From Thermoplasmata archaeon (GTDB taxonomy: Archaea > Thermoplasmatota > Thermoplasmata > Lutacidiplasmatales > UBA184), in assembly GCA_022749935.1 (NCBI GenBank), contig JAKIWQ010000010.1, positions 1-43,904 of the forward strand: DNA of 43,904 nucleotides. The letters run 5' to 3'. The translations under genes were made by a program, and so were the position numbers. Positions 30,504 to 38,846 of the stretch are shown piece after piece. How positions within the stretch are numbered: the first letter of the stretch is position 1; each line of letters opens with the position of its first letter. The notes under the pieces were generated by a model. It was not told the DNA's origin and made no database searches. It worked only from the letters and a program-made list of their open reading frames with translations.

Positions 30504-31475
30504 GTGACTTCACCGACCCGACCGAGGGGCATCTGGCCCGCGAGAGTCGTCGCGGCGGCTCCCCTTCTCTTGATCGGGGTGGCGGCGTTTTTCTTGGCAT
30601 TGACCGCGCTCCAGGCGCACGTCGGGCTCGCGGCCACCCGGGCTCCCCTTTGGTCGTTATTCGCCGCCCTCGGGGCGGTGACCACGGGGGGAGGCGTCGC
30701 GGTTCTGGTCGTCCCCGAGGACCACGACGCCCCGTCCGATCGCCCAGCCCACCAGACCGTCCTGGATCGGTTCGTGGACACACGTGTCGCTCCCCCAAGC
30801 GATGCCCCCCGCGAGTACGACGAGGGCCCCTGGCGGGGCGACACCCCCTCGTTGCCGCGACGCGAGGTGCCCGGGTCACAGTACATGGCCCGCGCCCGGC
30901 TCGAGATTCCTTTCACCCTTCCAGCCCCGATGGGAGCGGGCCAAGCTCCCGAGCCGTCTGAACACGGATTCTCCGCCGATGGAGAGCCAAGCCCCACTCC
31001 CGGAGCACCATCTGAGATGGACCGGGCCATCGAGGAACTCGAAACGACGCTCGACGGACTCGTCTTGGGCCCCTCAGCTCCAGAGATCGACGTCCGGCGG
31101 AAGCGTGGGGGTAGCGCCCCCTCCGGGTCGAAGATCGTCCCTATCGCTCGCGCCGCCAAACCCCCGGAGTCCCGCCCGACGCGTTCGACGGGGGGAGCGA
31201 CTCCACCGCCTGCCGTGGGCGGACCTACTCCCACTCCCCGGACTCCGCTGCGCGGACGGCCCGACGCAGACGCCGTCCGCTCCCCCGTGGCTCCGCCCCC
31301 GGGGGAGTGCGTGAGTTGTGGCACGAGCCTGCAGGAGCTCGGAGAGTCCCGACCCTGTGTCGTCTGTGGGAAGCCGATGTGCTGGTTGTGCGAGCTCAAG
31401 ACGATCGAAGAGGGCCGGTACCTCGTATGCGGAAAGTGTGACACCGCCTCGGGCAAATCGCGAGGCTCGTCGTGA
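30504..31475 (+). CDS. Two-TM membrane protein with eight-cysteine zinc module
   Basis: The protein has 323 residues. Two membrane helices lie at about 14-36 (VVAAAPLLLIGVAAFFLALT) and 48-70 (APLWSLFAALGAVTTGGGVA). A disordered Pro/Ala/Arg-rich linker of nearly 200 residues contains one helical acidic patch (DRAIEELETTLDGLVLG). The C-terminal module has four CxxC pairs: Cys269/272, 285/288, 293/296 and 309/312. This spacing suits two zinc ions in a RING-, FYVE- or B-box-like cross-brace, probably cytoplasmic. It starts at GTG 30504, and its TGA overlaps the GTG of exported protein B, so they are translated together. Function is unknown; context suggests a helper or sensor for the two exported proteins. 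Confidence 0.72.
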   Translation: MTSPTRPRGIWPARVVAAAPLLLIGVAAFFLALTALQAHVGLAATRAPLWSLFAALGAVTTGGGVAVLVVPEDHDAPSDRPAHQTVLDRFVDTRVAPPSDAPREYDEGPWRGDTPSLPRREVPGSQYMARARLEIPFTLPAPMGAGQAPEPSEHGFSADGEPSPTPGAPSEMDRAIEELETTLDGLVLGPSAPEIDVRRKRGGSAPSGSKIVPIARAAKPPESRPTRSTGGATPPPAVGGPTPTPRTPLRGRPDADAVRSPVAPPPGECVSCGTSLQELGESRPCVVCGKPMCWLCELKTIEEGRYLVCGKCDTASGKSRGSS

Positions 31476-32008
31476 GGCCGCGGAGCGTTCGTCCGGGGTG
31501 GTACCCCTTGCTGCTCGTCGGAGTACTCCTGGGGCTGAGCGCGTCGGTCGCCGCGAGCGTGCTCGCGCCCACTCACGTGAACCAGGCCACCAACCAGTAC
31601 GCGGCCGGAAGTGATGGAATCAACGGGTACTCGGCGGCGACCATCAGCGTGACCACCGTACCGGTGGGCGTTACGACTTGCACCTCGGGCACCAAGACGA
31701 TCTCCACCATCGGGGGCTCCACGAATCTCGTGTTTTCATCGGCCACCGGCGGCACATCGTGCACCGCGGGAGACTACGCGGAAGAGTTCTCCATCGGCTA
31801 TTCTGTCCTGCTCGTCACGACGCAGACCAACACCTTCGGCGTCACGACGAAGGTGGGCGGGGGCCTTCTTGGGACCAACAGCGAGATCGTCGTAGTCGGT
31901 ACCGGATTACCGCTCCCGTTCAGCGCGACGGTTCACATTTTCATCGACTACGGCTCAACCCTTCCACCGGCCGGCGGGGTTTCCGTACTCGATCTGGTCA
32001 TTCAGTAA
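31472..32008 (+). CDS. Exported pilin-like/TasA-like surface protein B, 178 aa
   Basis: This is a homolog of the protein at 29675-30208. After a basic start (MRPRSVRPG), one hydrophobic helix spans about 11-31 (WYPLLLVGVLLGLSASVAAS). The sequences then align almost without gaps: HVNQATNQYAAGSDGINGYS against TVNQSANYYQGGNTGANGYG, Cys70 and Cys97 in both, CTAGDYAEEFS against CTTGDFAEEYS, and the ends FIDYGSTLPPAGGVSVLDLV against FVDYGAVNPPATGVAVLDVV. It begins at a GTGA overlap with the zinc membrane protein. Two related subunits suggest major and minor components of one surface structure; that is inference. Confidence 0.72.
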   Translation: MRPRSVRPGWYPLLLVGVLLGLSASVAASVLAPTHVNQATNQYAAGSDGINGYSAATISVTTVPVGVTTCTSGTKTISTIGGSTNLVFSSATGGTSCTAGDYAEEFSIGYSVLLVTTQTNTFGVTTKVGGGLLGTNSEIVVVGTGLPLPFSATVHIFIDYGSTLPPAGGVSVLDLVIQ

Positions 32009-32013
32009 AGGCT

Positions 32014-32029
32014 CCCTCGTTAACGAGGG
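32014..32029. terminator. Perfect 16-base palindrome after exported protein B
   Basis: CCCTCGTTAACGAGGG lies 6 bases after the stop codon. Its position at the end of the three-gene set suggests a transcript 3' end, though as a loopless palindrome it could equally be a dimeric protein binding site. No gene is seen in the following 275 bases. Confidence 0.35.
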
Positions 32030-32304
32030 GGTGGGCGGTTCTACGTACCCGCTCCCGGTCCGGGGGGGAGCGTACTCGAAAGACCGGGCTCGTCCGGACG
32101 GGACATCGGCCCAACACACGCCGCTCGTCCGGGGTCGTCGAGCGGCCCGGGGGGACTGGAGATACTTACCCGATCGGAAACCACAGGCGCATCGGCGGCG
32201 TCGGCGACCCAGCGGGGGTCCGACCGCCGGCTCAACGCCACCACCGCCTCGGGCGTTGTAATATCCCCATCCGTGGTTGCGCCAAAGTAGGTAACGGGAC
32301 ACGC

Positions 32305-32442
32305 ATGACGAGGACTCCAAGAAAACGCCCCACTCCGGGTGCGAAGAAGCGCCACCACAAGCAACGGCAGCGCCGGATTGCGGCTCGACGCCGACAGGTG
32401 CCGCTCGGCGGGAATCGAGCGGGTCGGGCCAGGCCCACCTAG
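32305..32442 (+). CDS. Possible small basic protein, 45 aa
   Basis: A short frame with ATG start encodes a very basic peptide (RTPRKRPTPGAKKRHHKQRQ then RRIAARRRQVPLGG) of a kind seen in small ribosome- or nucleic-acid-binding proteins. A TGTAATAT element about 45 nt upstream could be a TATA box. No family is recognised, and Arg-rich frames arise easily in GC-rich DNA, so the call is tentative. Confidence 0.33.
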   Translation: MTRTPRKRPTPGAKKRHHKQRQRRIAARRRQVPLGGNRAGRARPT

Positions 32443-32498
32443 GTTCTCGGGAACGATCGGCGCACGGTCGTCGAGGGCGCGCGTCCAGCGAGTCGGAG

Positions 32499-33050
32499 AT
32501 GCCCTCCTACGTCGCCCTGCTTCGAGCGGTCAACCTGGTCGCCTATCAGCGGGTGGCCATGCCCGCGTTGCGCGCACTCGTCGAGCGGATGGGCTTCACA
32601 GAGGTCCGTACCCTGCTCGCCTCGGGCAATCTTGTGTTCCGAGGCTCCGCACCGTCCGGTGAGGCCCTGGAGCCTCGACTCGAGAAGGAGATTGGTCGCG
32701 GCCTCGGGGTGACAACGGAGGTCATGGTGCGATCCGCCGCCGAATGGGTCGAGGTGGTGCGGAAGAATCCCTTCCCCAAGGAAGCCCGGGATGACCCGGC
32801 CCGCCTCCAGGTAGTATTTCTGAAAGGGAATCCGGCCCCCTCGGCTTGGAAGGCCCTCGATGGGGCGATTCGAGGTCCCGAAGTGGTCCGCTCCGGGGGC
32901 CGGCACGCCTACATCACCTATCCGACGGGTATGGGAACTTCCCGACTTACGATGTCCGTGATCGAGGGGCGGCTCGGTACTCGTGGCACGGCACGAAACT
33001 GGAACACCGTAACCAAGCTCCTCGCCTTGGCGGACGGGACTGCGCACTAG
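32499..33050 (+). CDS. DUF1697 family protein, 183 aa
   Basis: The family is recognised by the opening YVALLRAVNLVAYQRVAMPA, the motif FTEVRTLLASGNLVFRG, then RLEKEIGRGLGVTTEVMVRS and the closing GTRGTARNWNTVTKLLALAD. DUF1697 proteins are single-domain, about 180 residues, widespread in bacteria and sporadic in archaea, with no known biochemical function. The sporadic distribution makes horizontal acquisition plausible. The gene stands alone, with no obvious operon partner. Confidence 0.9.
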   Translation: MPSYVALLRAVNLVAYQRVAMPALRALVERMGFTEVRTLLASGNLVFRGSAPSGEALEPRLEKEIGRGLGVTTEVMVRSAAEWVEVVRKNPFPKEARDDPARLQVVFLKGNPAPSAWKALDGAIRGPEVVRSGGRHAYITYPTGMGTSRLTMSVIEGRLGTRGTARNWNTVTKLLALADGTAH

Positions 33051-33127
33051 TCAGGCGCCCCGGGCAGGCGGGCTTCGGCCCCCCGTGCGCCGTGGTCGTA
33101 GACAGACCGGGCCAGGTCCGGACGAGT

Positions 33128-33748
33128 TCAAACGTACTGCTTGTCGTTGTAGCAGTAGTACCGCCCGTACTGGGCGACGTAAGTTGCCGGCTGTCCGCAA
33201 CGGGGACACATCGGCGCGGCCGCCGCGCCCGGTGCCGGGGGCGGAGGGGCCGGAGCGCCGTACGCTGGGGGAGCAGCCTGCGGGGGAGGGGGATAGTACC
33301 CACCCGCCGGGGGCTGAGGGGGTCCGGCGCGCGCCGCGTTGATCAGCGGGTCGAACTTCAGATACGCGATGAGGAGGAGAATTCCGATGATGATGCCCCC
33401 GAGGATGAATCCCAGGATCATCCAGATCAGGGTGCCGGACTTCGCCTCTTCGTATCGGCGGGCGTTGACCTTGGCCTCAAGGCCCTTCATGCTGACGTAG
33501 ATGACGATGTCGATGAGGCCGAAGATCACGAGGACGATGGGAAAGATCAGGAGGGCCCCGAGGCCACCGGCGTAAATCCCCGCACAGCCCCCGAACGCCG
33601 TGTTGCACGCGTTGTACGCGGTCCATACCAGTGCGACGTAGGCAAGTCCTCCTAGGAACAAGAGGATCCCAAAGACGATCGCGAGAATCCTCACGATGTG
33701 GAACATCGATTTGATCGACTGGGCCTCCGGCGGTTCGTAGTTGTACAT
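33128..33748 (-). CDS. Three-TM membrane protein with Pro-rich linker and zinc ribbon
   Basis: Counted from the ATG at 33748, membrane helices are at about 18-42 (VRILAIVFGILLFLGGLAYV), 60-86 (LLIFPIVLVIFGLIDIVIYV) and 106-130 (LIWMILGFILGGIIIGILLL). A Pro/Ala/Gly/Tyr linker (142-179) leads to a short zinc-ribbon remnant CPRCGQPATYVAQYGRYYCY (Cys181, Cys184, Cys199). A fourth ligand is not evident: Asn201 and Asp202 occupy the place where a second cysteine would normally stand. Similar membrane-plus-ribbon proteins occur in Thermoplasmatota; none has a known role. Two cysteines (48 and 55) in the loop after helix 1 could form a disulfide. Confidence 0.8.
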   Translation of the reverse strand: MYNYEPPEAQSIKSMFHIVRILAIVFGILLFLGGLAYVALVWTAYNACNTAFGGCAGIYAGGLGALLIFPIVLVIFGLIDIVIYVSMKGLEAKVNARRYEEAKSGTLIWMILGFILGGIIIGILLLIAYLKFDPLINAARAGPPQPPAGGYYPPPPQAAPPAYGAPAPPPPAPGAAAAPMCPRCGQPATYVAQYGRYYCYNDKQYV

Positions 33749-34022
33749 AGCGCTCAATTTTCCACCGTGCCGTGGTCAGCCGCTCACCCGTCGACCGGGT
33801 ACATAAACTTGTCTTCGGTCGGGCACCCCGAGTGAGGAGGACGAGCACGGGAGCACTCGTCGGTCTTCCGACCGATCCGCGTCCGGCGACCTGCGTCTCG
33901 GGGGCGTCGCGCCGCACACTGCTCGGACGACAGGTCTATCGGGTAAGGCTAGATTGCGGGCCCGTGACCTTCGACCCGTCGGCCGGGACCCGAGCGAACC
34001 TGAGAGTCCTCGAGGCAACGTC

Positions 34023-34949
34023 GTGGACCTGATTCGTTCCGAGTCGCTCACCAAACGCTACGGGTCCGTCGTAGGTCTCTCCGACCTCACGGTTGCGATC
34101 CCAGCGGGGACGATCGCGCTGGTCGGGCCGAACGGGGCGGGAAAATCCACGTTCCTCCGACTCCTCCTGGGTCTCCTCCAACCGACGGCGGGTACGGCCC
34201 AGGTCCTCGGAATGGAAATCGGTCTGCACGGGATCGCGCTCCGAGAACGCGTAGGGTACATGCCGGAGCACGACTGCCTCATCCCGGAGATGACCGGGAT
34301 CGGGTTCGTCGCCTACATGGGACGCTTGAGCGGACTCCCGAAGAGCGATGCGTTCGGACGGGCGCACGACGTGCTGCAGTTCGTCGGTCTCCGCGAGGAG
34401 AGGTATCGGAAGATCTCCGAGTATTCGGTGGGGATGCGACAGAGGGTCAAGCTCGCGCAGGCCATCGTACACGACCCCCCGCTCGCCCTCCTGGACGAAC
34501 CAACGGCGGGGCTCGATCCCACCGGTCGCGCGGAGATGCTGGCGCTGCTGAAGGCGCTCAGCCAGACGAAGGGGCGGAGCCTGGTGCTGTCGACGCATCT
34601 GTTGCCCGACGTCGAGGGGTTGTGCGACTATCTGGTGGTCCTCAACGACGGGCGTCTCCTCGTGGCGGCCCCCACGAAGGAGGTGCTCTCCGTCGATTCC
34701 GCGGAGTTCGTCATCCGCATCAAGGGGGACATGAGCGCGTTCGTGGGTTCGTTGCAACGACACGGTGTCGTGAGTCGTCCGGCGCGTCATGAGGTCCGGA
34801 TTGACCGGCCGGCCGGCGGGGAGCGCGTGTTGTTCGAGGCGGCGGCCGAGGCCGACTGCCAGATTCGATACCTCGGGCCGGCGACGCACAGCATCGAGGA
34901 ACTCTTCCTGCGGCTGGTACCCGGCCCCCCGACCGGAGCGAAGTCGTGA
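34023..34949 (+). CDS. ABC transporter ATP-binding protein (ABC-2 type exporter), first
   Basis: From the GTG at 34023 the protein has 308 residues. Walker A is GPNGAGKST (35-43), the signature is YSVGMRQ (134-140), Walker B is LALLDEP (154-160), and an H-loop follows in LVLSTHLLPDVEG. A C-terminal extension of about 90 residues (DSAEFVIRIKGDMSAFVG onward) is typical of ABC-2 family ATPases. The start is chosen where homology to the ATPase begins; a longer frame upstream lacks family-like sequence. Its TGA overlaps the GTG of the permease that follows. The substrate is not predictable. Confidence 0.93.
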   Translation: MDLIRSESLTKRYGSVVGLSDLTVAIPAGTIALVGPNGAGKSTFLRLLLGLLQPTAGTAQVLGMEIGLHGIALRERVGYMPEHDCLIPEMTGIGFVAYMGRLSGLPKSDAFGRAHDVLQFVGLREERYRKISEYSVGMRQRVKLAQAIVHDPPLALLDEPTAGLDPTGRAEMLALLKALSQTKGRSLVLSTHLLPDVEGLCDYLVVLNDGRLLVAAPTKEVLSVDSAEFVIRIKGDMSAFVGSLQRHGVVSRPARHEVRIDRPAGGERVLFEAAAEADCQIRYLGPATHSIEELFLRLVPGPPTGAKS

Positions 34950-35779
34950 CGATCAGCGCCCCGCGATACGAACTCGTGGGTACATCCCGCGAATCCCGAA
35001 GCCGGCGGGTATGGGTGATCACGACCGAGGGGCTCCGGCGACGGCTGACCGGGCTGAACCTCGTACTGATCGTCCTGGGGGCGCTCATCGTCGGCGTCGA
35101 GGTCGTACTGTTCACGACCCCCGGAATCGCTGGCTTCCTGAACGGAGGTGGTTCCCCTCAGCTGTCGAACTTCGCGACCCCGTACAATTCCGTGAACTAT
35201 CTGATCCTGGCCACGTTGCTCACGGCGTCCATTGGGGCCGGGGCGATCGCCGGGGACGTGGCGACCCGGTCGATCGCCCTCTACCTGAGCCGGCCGATCA
35301 CGACCCTCGACTACCTCGTCGGCAAGGGCGCCGCCGTGGGACTCGTCCTCGTCCTCTTCTTCCTCGTCCCCGGAGTCGCCGCGTGCCTCTTCGCCTACTT
35401 TGTGGGAAACGTCTCGGGAGGACTCGCGCTCACGGCGATGGGAGCCTTCGTCCTCGTCGGCCTTGTCATGGTCGTCCTGTTCACGACCTTGGCCCTATTC
35501 CTGTCCAGCCTCACGCGCCGCCCGATCTTCGCCGGTGCGGCGATCTTCGGCGTACTCGTCAGCGCGGAGGTGCTGGCCGCGTTGGTTCGGAGCGTGACCC
35601 AGAGCGTTCAGGCCCTGTACGTCAGCCCGCTCGAAGACCTGCTCGCGGTCGCTCAATCGGTCTTCGGAGTCACGCCGGCGATCGACCCCCTCGGCGCCCT
35701 CGGAGTGGTCTTCGGGATCTCGGCGGTGACCGCGCTCGTGACCTACCTGCGGGTCCTCGAGGTCGAGGTGGTAGGTTGA
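34946..35779 (+). CDS. ABC-2 type permease, first
   Basis: This is a 277-residue membrane protein with about six helices: LNLVLIVLGALIVGVEVVLF, an extracytoplasmic loop, LILATLLTASIGAGAIAGDV, GLVLVLFFLVPGVAACLFAY, LVGLVMVVLFTTLALFLSSL and ALGVVFGISAVTALVTYL. The motif DVATRSIALYLSRPITTLDY is the usual cytoplasmic coupling segment of ABC-2 permeases. It starts at a GTGA overlap with its ATPase and ends at a TTGA overlap with the second ATPase, so all are translationally coupled. Confidence 0.9.
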   Translation: MTISAPRYELVGTSRESRSRRVWVITTEGLRRRLTGLNLVLIVLGALIVGVEVVLFTTPGIAGFLNGGGSPQLSNFATPYNSVNYLILATLLTASIGAGAIAGDVATRSIALYLSRPITTLDYLVGKGAAVGLVLVLFFLVPGVAACLFAYFVGNVSGGLALTAMGAFVLVGLVMVVLFTTLALFLSSLTRRPIFAGAAIFGVLVSAEVLAALVRSVTQSVQALYVSPLEDLLAVAQSVFGVTPAIDPLGALGVVFGISAVTALVTYLRVLEVEVVG

Positions 35780-36699
35780 CGCGGCCGGTCGTCGTCGCCA
35801 CCGCCGCGACCAAACGGTACGGAGAGGTGCTCGGCCTCAACGGATTCTCGGCCGAGTTCGGCCCCGGCATTACGGGACTCATTGGGCCGAACGGGGCGGG
35901 CAAGTCGACGTTCTTCCGGGTGCTCGCCGGTCAGCTCCATCTGGACGCCGGCACCATGACGCTGCTCGACCGGCCCGCGGACGACCCGGTACGTTCGAAT
36001 CACGAAGTGGGGTACTGTCCGGAGTCACCTACACTGTACGAGTGGATGACCCCGGAGGAGTTCCTGCGGACCCTCCTGCGGCTGGATGGATTCGAGGCGT
36101 CGGAGGCCCGTCGACGATGCCAGAATGCGCTCGGCGAGGTCGACCTGCTCCCCGTCAAGGACCGACGGCTCAGCGGGTTCAGCCGAGGGATGCGCCAACG
36201 GGTGAAGATCGCACAAGCCCTCGCCCACGAACCGTCCGTTCTGCTCCTGGACGAGCCGCTGAACGCGCTCGACCCCATCGGCCGGGTTCGGTTGCTGGAG
36301 CTCTTCGGCCGGATCGCGGAGGCCGGCCGGCACCTCATCGTGAGTTCCCACGTCCTCTACGAGGTCGAACGGCTCACCGACCAGATCGTGATGATGACGA
36401 ACGGGCGCGCGATCGCCCAGGGGGACCTTCACCAGATCCGCGACCTCATCGACAGCCGGCCCCACACGGTCGAGCTCACGACGCCGCAGCCTCGGGAACT
36501 CGGCCGCACGCTCGCTGGATGGGAGCATGTGACGGACGTTGCGTTCCCGAGACCCGATACGGTGGTGGCCCAGACCCGTACGCCCGACGAGTTCTACCGT
36601 TCCCTGGGCGAACTCGCACGGTCTGGGACCATCGCGGTCCAAGGAGTGCGCGGAGTGGACGACAACCTCGAGGCGGTCTTCCGCCTCCTGGCGGGGTAA
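35776..36699 (+). CDS. ABC transporter ATP-binding protein (ABC-2 type exporter), second
   Basis: This 307-residue paralog of the first ATPase starts at TTG 35776, inside the stop codon of the preceding permease. Walker A is GPNGAGKST (37-45), the signature FSRGMRQ (135-141), Walker B VLLLDEP (155-161), and LIVSSHVLYEVERL holds the H-loop. The C-terminal 80 residues form the accessory domain typical of this subfamily. The two ATPases are clearly different, so this is an old duplication of an ATPase-permease pair. They may form one heteromeric exporter or two separate ones. Confidence 0.92.
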   Translation: MTRPVVVATAATKRYGEVLGLNGFSAEFGPGITGLIGPNGAGKSTFFRVLAGQLHLDAGTMTLLDRPADDPVRSNHEVGYCPESPTLYEWMTPEEFLRTLLRLDGFEASEARRRCQNALGEVDLLPVKDRRLSGFSRGMRQRVKIAQALAHEPSVLLLDEPLNALDPIGRVRLLELFGRIAEAGRHLIVSSHVLYEVERLTDQIVMMTNGRAIAQGDLHQIRDLIDSRPHTVELTTPQPRELGRTLAGWEHVTDVAFPRPDTVVAQTRTPDEFYRSLGELARSGTIAVQGVRGVDDNLEAVFRLLAG

Positions 36700-36742
36700 G
36701 ACCCTGACGAGCCAAGCTTCGCGCCTGGGAGTCATCGCGTGG

Positions 36743-37483
36743 ATGACCTACCGGGGGACCTTTCTCGGGGGCCGATTCTGGATCTCTACCCTCCTCGCGG
36801 CCCTGCCCCCCATCCTCCTGGGAGCCTTCGTCGCGGACGGGGTGAGCGGAGCACGGCTGATCTCGGCGTTCGGTGCGATCGTCGCGACGCTCGTCCTCTC
36901 GGTCGAAGTCCCCCTCATCACCCTCATCATCGGGGTCGGACTGTTCCGGACGGAGATCGAGGAGGACACTCTCCCGTTCCTCACCCTTCGCACCGTCGCT
37001 CGACCCATCATCGTGCTCGGTAAGTATCTCGGAGGGTGGGCCGCGGCCCTCACCTTCCTCCTGCCCTCGCTCGGCCTCTCTCTCGCCCTCATGCTGGCCG
37101 GGGCCGACGGCGTCGCCGTTCCCGCCGGCTACCTCTCGGCGGTCGGCGCCCTCGTATTCCTGGGCTCGGTCGCCTACCTCGCCGTCTACCTGCTGATCGG
37201 GCTCGTCACCCGAACCGCCATCGTCGTCGGGCTTGTGTACGCCTTTCTCTGGGAATTCATTCTCCCTCTCTTCCCGGGACACCTCCCTCAAATCACGGTC
37301 TACTACTACCTCCGGACTGTGGCCGCGCTGCTCACCTCCGCCGCCCCCTTCGGCGGATACTCCTCCTCCGCCGGTCTCGGGGTCGCGGTGGCGGTGCCCG
37401 TGGTCGTCGCGATCGTGACCCTCCTGTTGGCCAGCGTCGTGTTCCGGTTCGTCGAGACGGCGCCGGGACGGACCGAGACGTAG
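36743..37483 (+). CDS. ABC-2 type permease, second
   Basis: The 246-residue protein, from the ATG at 36743, has about six membrane helices, including WISTLLAALPPILLGAFVAD, LVLSVEVPLITLIIGVGLFR, AALTFLLPSLGLSLALMLAG, ALVFLGSVAYLAVYLLIGLV and AVAVPVVVAIVTLLLASVVF. The segment FRTEIEEDTLPFLTLRTVAR resembles the coupling region of ABC-2 permeases. The ATG lies 43 bases after the ATPase stop; the frame is open further upstream with only weak start codons, so the true start may be a CTG nearer to the stop. It completes the four-gene exporter cluster. Confidence 0.85.
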   Translation: MTYRGTFLGGRFWISTLLAALPPILLGAFVADGVSGARLISAFGAIVATLVLSVEVPLITLIIGVGLFRTEIEEDTLPFLTLRTVARPIIVLGKYLGGWAAALTFLLPSLGLSLALMLAGADGVAVPAGYLSAVGALVFLGSVAYLAVYLLIGLVTRTAIVVGLVYAFLWEFILPLFPGHLPQITVYYYLRTVAALLTSAAPFGGYSSSAGLGVAVAVPVVVAIVTLLLASVVFRFVETAPGRTET

Positions 37484-37522
37484 GAACCCTCCCGGCGCTC
37501 CCCAGCGGAGCGAGAGTAGGGC

Positions 37523-38644
37523 CTAACTTCCTCGGGTCCCGGTGACCTCGCCCGGCGGGATCGGGCCCGAGGGCGGGGCGGTCGGACCCGGGACGTAGCC
37601 CCTTCGAAGACGCACGAAGAACCAGACGGCCAGGGCGACGAGAGGGAGGGTGTAGGGAAGGCCGAGCGTGAGGAGCACGCCGAACGCCGCCTGCCAGAGG
37701 ACGAACCCGAAGGCGAGATTCACGAGGAGGAACTCGTTCTCGACCCGCCCGATGCGTCGTCGGACCGTCTCCCACAGGGTCGCGAAGATCGCAAGTTCCA
37801 CCAAGATCAGCAGGGCTGGTGGGACTCGGTCGGAAGTGAACCCGTACTCGAGGAGGAAGGCGATCGGGAAGAACCCGAACCCGATCGCGCCCACCTCCCA
37901 GGGTCGGGCCGTGGGTCGGAAGGACCGGGGAGTCCAGAGGTCCGCTGGGATCCGGTTCCCGATGAGCACGAGCGCGGTGATCGTGAGCGCACTCCCGATC
38001 AGAAGCGTCTCGCCCATCCAGAACTGGGTGGACCTGAACACGATCACCGTCTCGATTGAGGTGCTCGTCGCCAATGAGGCGAGCACCAGCACGATTCCAC
38101 GACGGGTCAGGAGGGACCGCCCTCGGGTGCTCGGTACCGCCAGCCGCAGCAGAAGGATGGGCAGACCGATCGAATAGATCACATGGAACGCGAGTACCCC
38201 GGTCGCCCAGACCCAGTTCACTCCCGCGAATCGGCCAAACGATCCGAGGATCCCGTCCGTCCCGTGGTTGGAGTTGAACAGGGTGTTGTCGCCGAGTCCC
38301 TCTTCCGTGATGCCGTAGGCGAGCCCGAGAACGAACACGGTGGCCCAACCCTTGTGCCAACGAATGACCGCTTCCCGGATCAGGAGGGCGCCGGCCGTGT
38401 ACTGACCGACGTTGATGGCCATCTGAAGGAAAAAAAAGAAAGGATTCACGGCGAGCGAGACGAGCGAACTCGACGTGGACAAGTACTCGGGGATCCCCGG
38501 CGTCAGCAAGACAAGACAGAGGATGGGGCGCGCCTGGAGCCAACCAACCCATCGCGTCGCACGAGTCGGGATTCCCGGCCTCCACGGCGGAGGCGGGCCC
38601 GCCCCAGCGTTCGGGAAGGTCCCCACGGTCGACCGCACCAGCAC
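37523..38644 (-). CDS. Polytopic membrane protein, about 373 aa
   Basis: The protein has roughly nine or ten membrane helices and a Pro/Gly-rich cytoplasmic tail. The conserved-looking stretch ATVFVLGLAYGITEEGLGDN places two adjacent glutamates (114-115) inside or next to a helix. That recalls the EE motif of CPBP-type intramembrane proteins, but the further motifs of that family are not evident, so no activity is claimed. The start is uncertain: GTG codons at 38644 and at residues 3 and 7 are all possible, and the first 35 residues are not membrane-like. It is convergent with the ABC cluster. Confidence 0.7.
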   Translation of the reverse strand: MLVRSTVGTFPNAGAGPPPPWRPGIPTRATRWVGWLQARPILCLVLLTPGIPEYLSTSSSLVSLAVNPFFFFLQMAINVGQYTAGALLIREAVIRWHKGWATVFVLGLAYGITEEGLGDNTLFNSNHGTDGILGSFGRFAGVNWVWATGVLAFHVIYSIGLPILLLRLAVPSTRGRSLLTRRGIVLVLASLATSTSIETVIVFRSTQFWMGETLLIGSALTITALVLIGNRIPADLWTPRSFRPTARPWEVGAIGFGFFPIAFLLEYGFTSDRVPPALLILVELAIFATLWETVRRRIGRVENEFLLVNLAFGFVLWQAAFGVLLTLGLPYTLPLVALAVWFFVRLRRGYVPGPTAPPSGPIPPGEVTGTRGS

Positions 38645-38846
38645 GCTCTGTCTACATCAATCCACGGCCGCACGGCGGGGAAGCGCCGCCGGTCCGCGCT
38701 ACGCTCGCGGCGAGTGAGAGCGACCTGCGGAGCCGACGAGGCCCGTACTCGCCTTCGTTGCGGACGAAATCGCCGGCGAGGAGTCGACGTCCACGTGCGG
38801 GACCGCGATAGGCCACGGAAGGTAGGTCTACGGCCGGGGCCCAACC

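Noticed and set aside
30265-30507. An 80-residue plus-strand frame before the zinc membrane protein
   Set aside because: It has low-complexity, Arg/Thr-rich composition, no domain, and overlaps the GTG start of the next gene.
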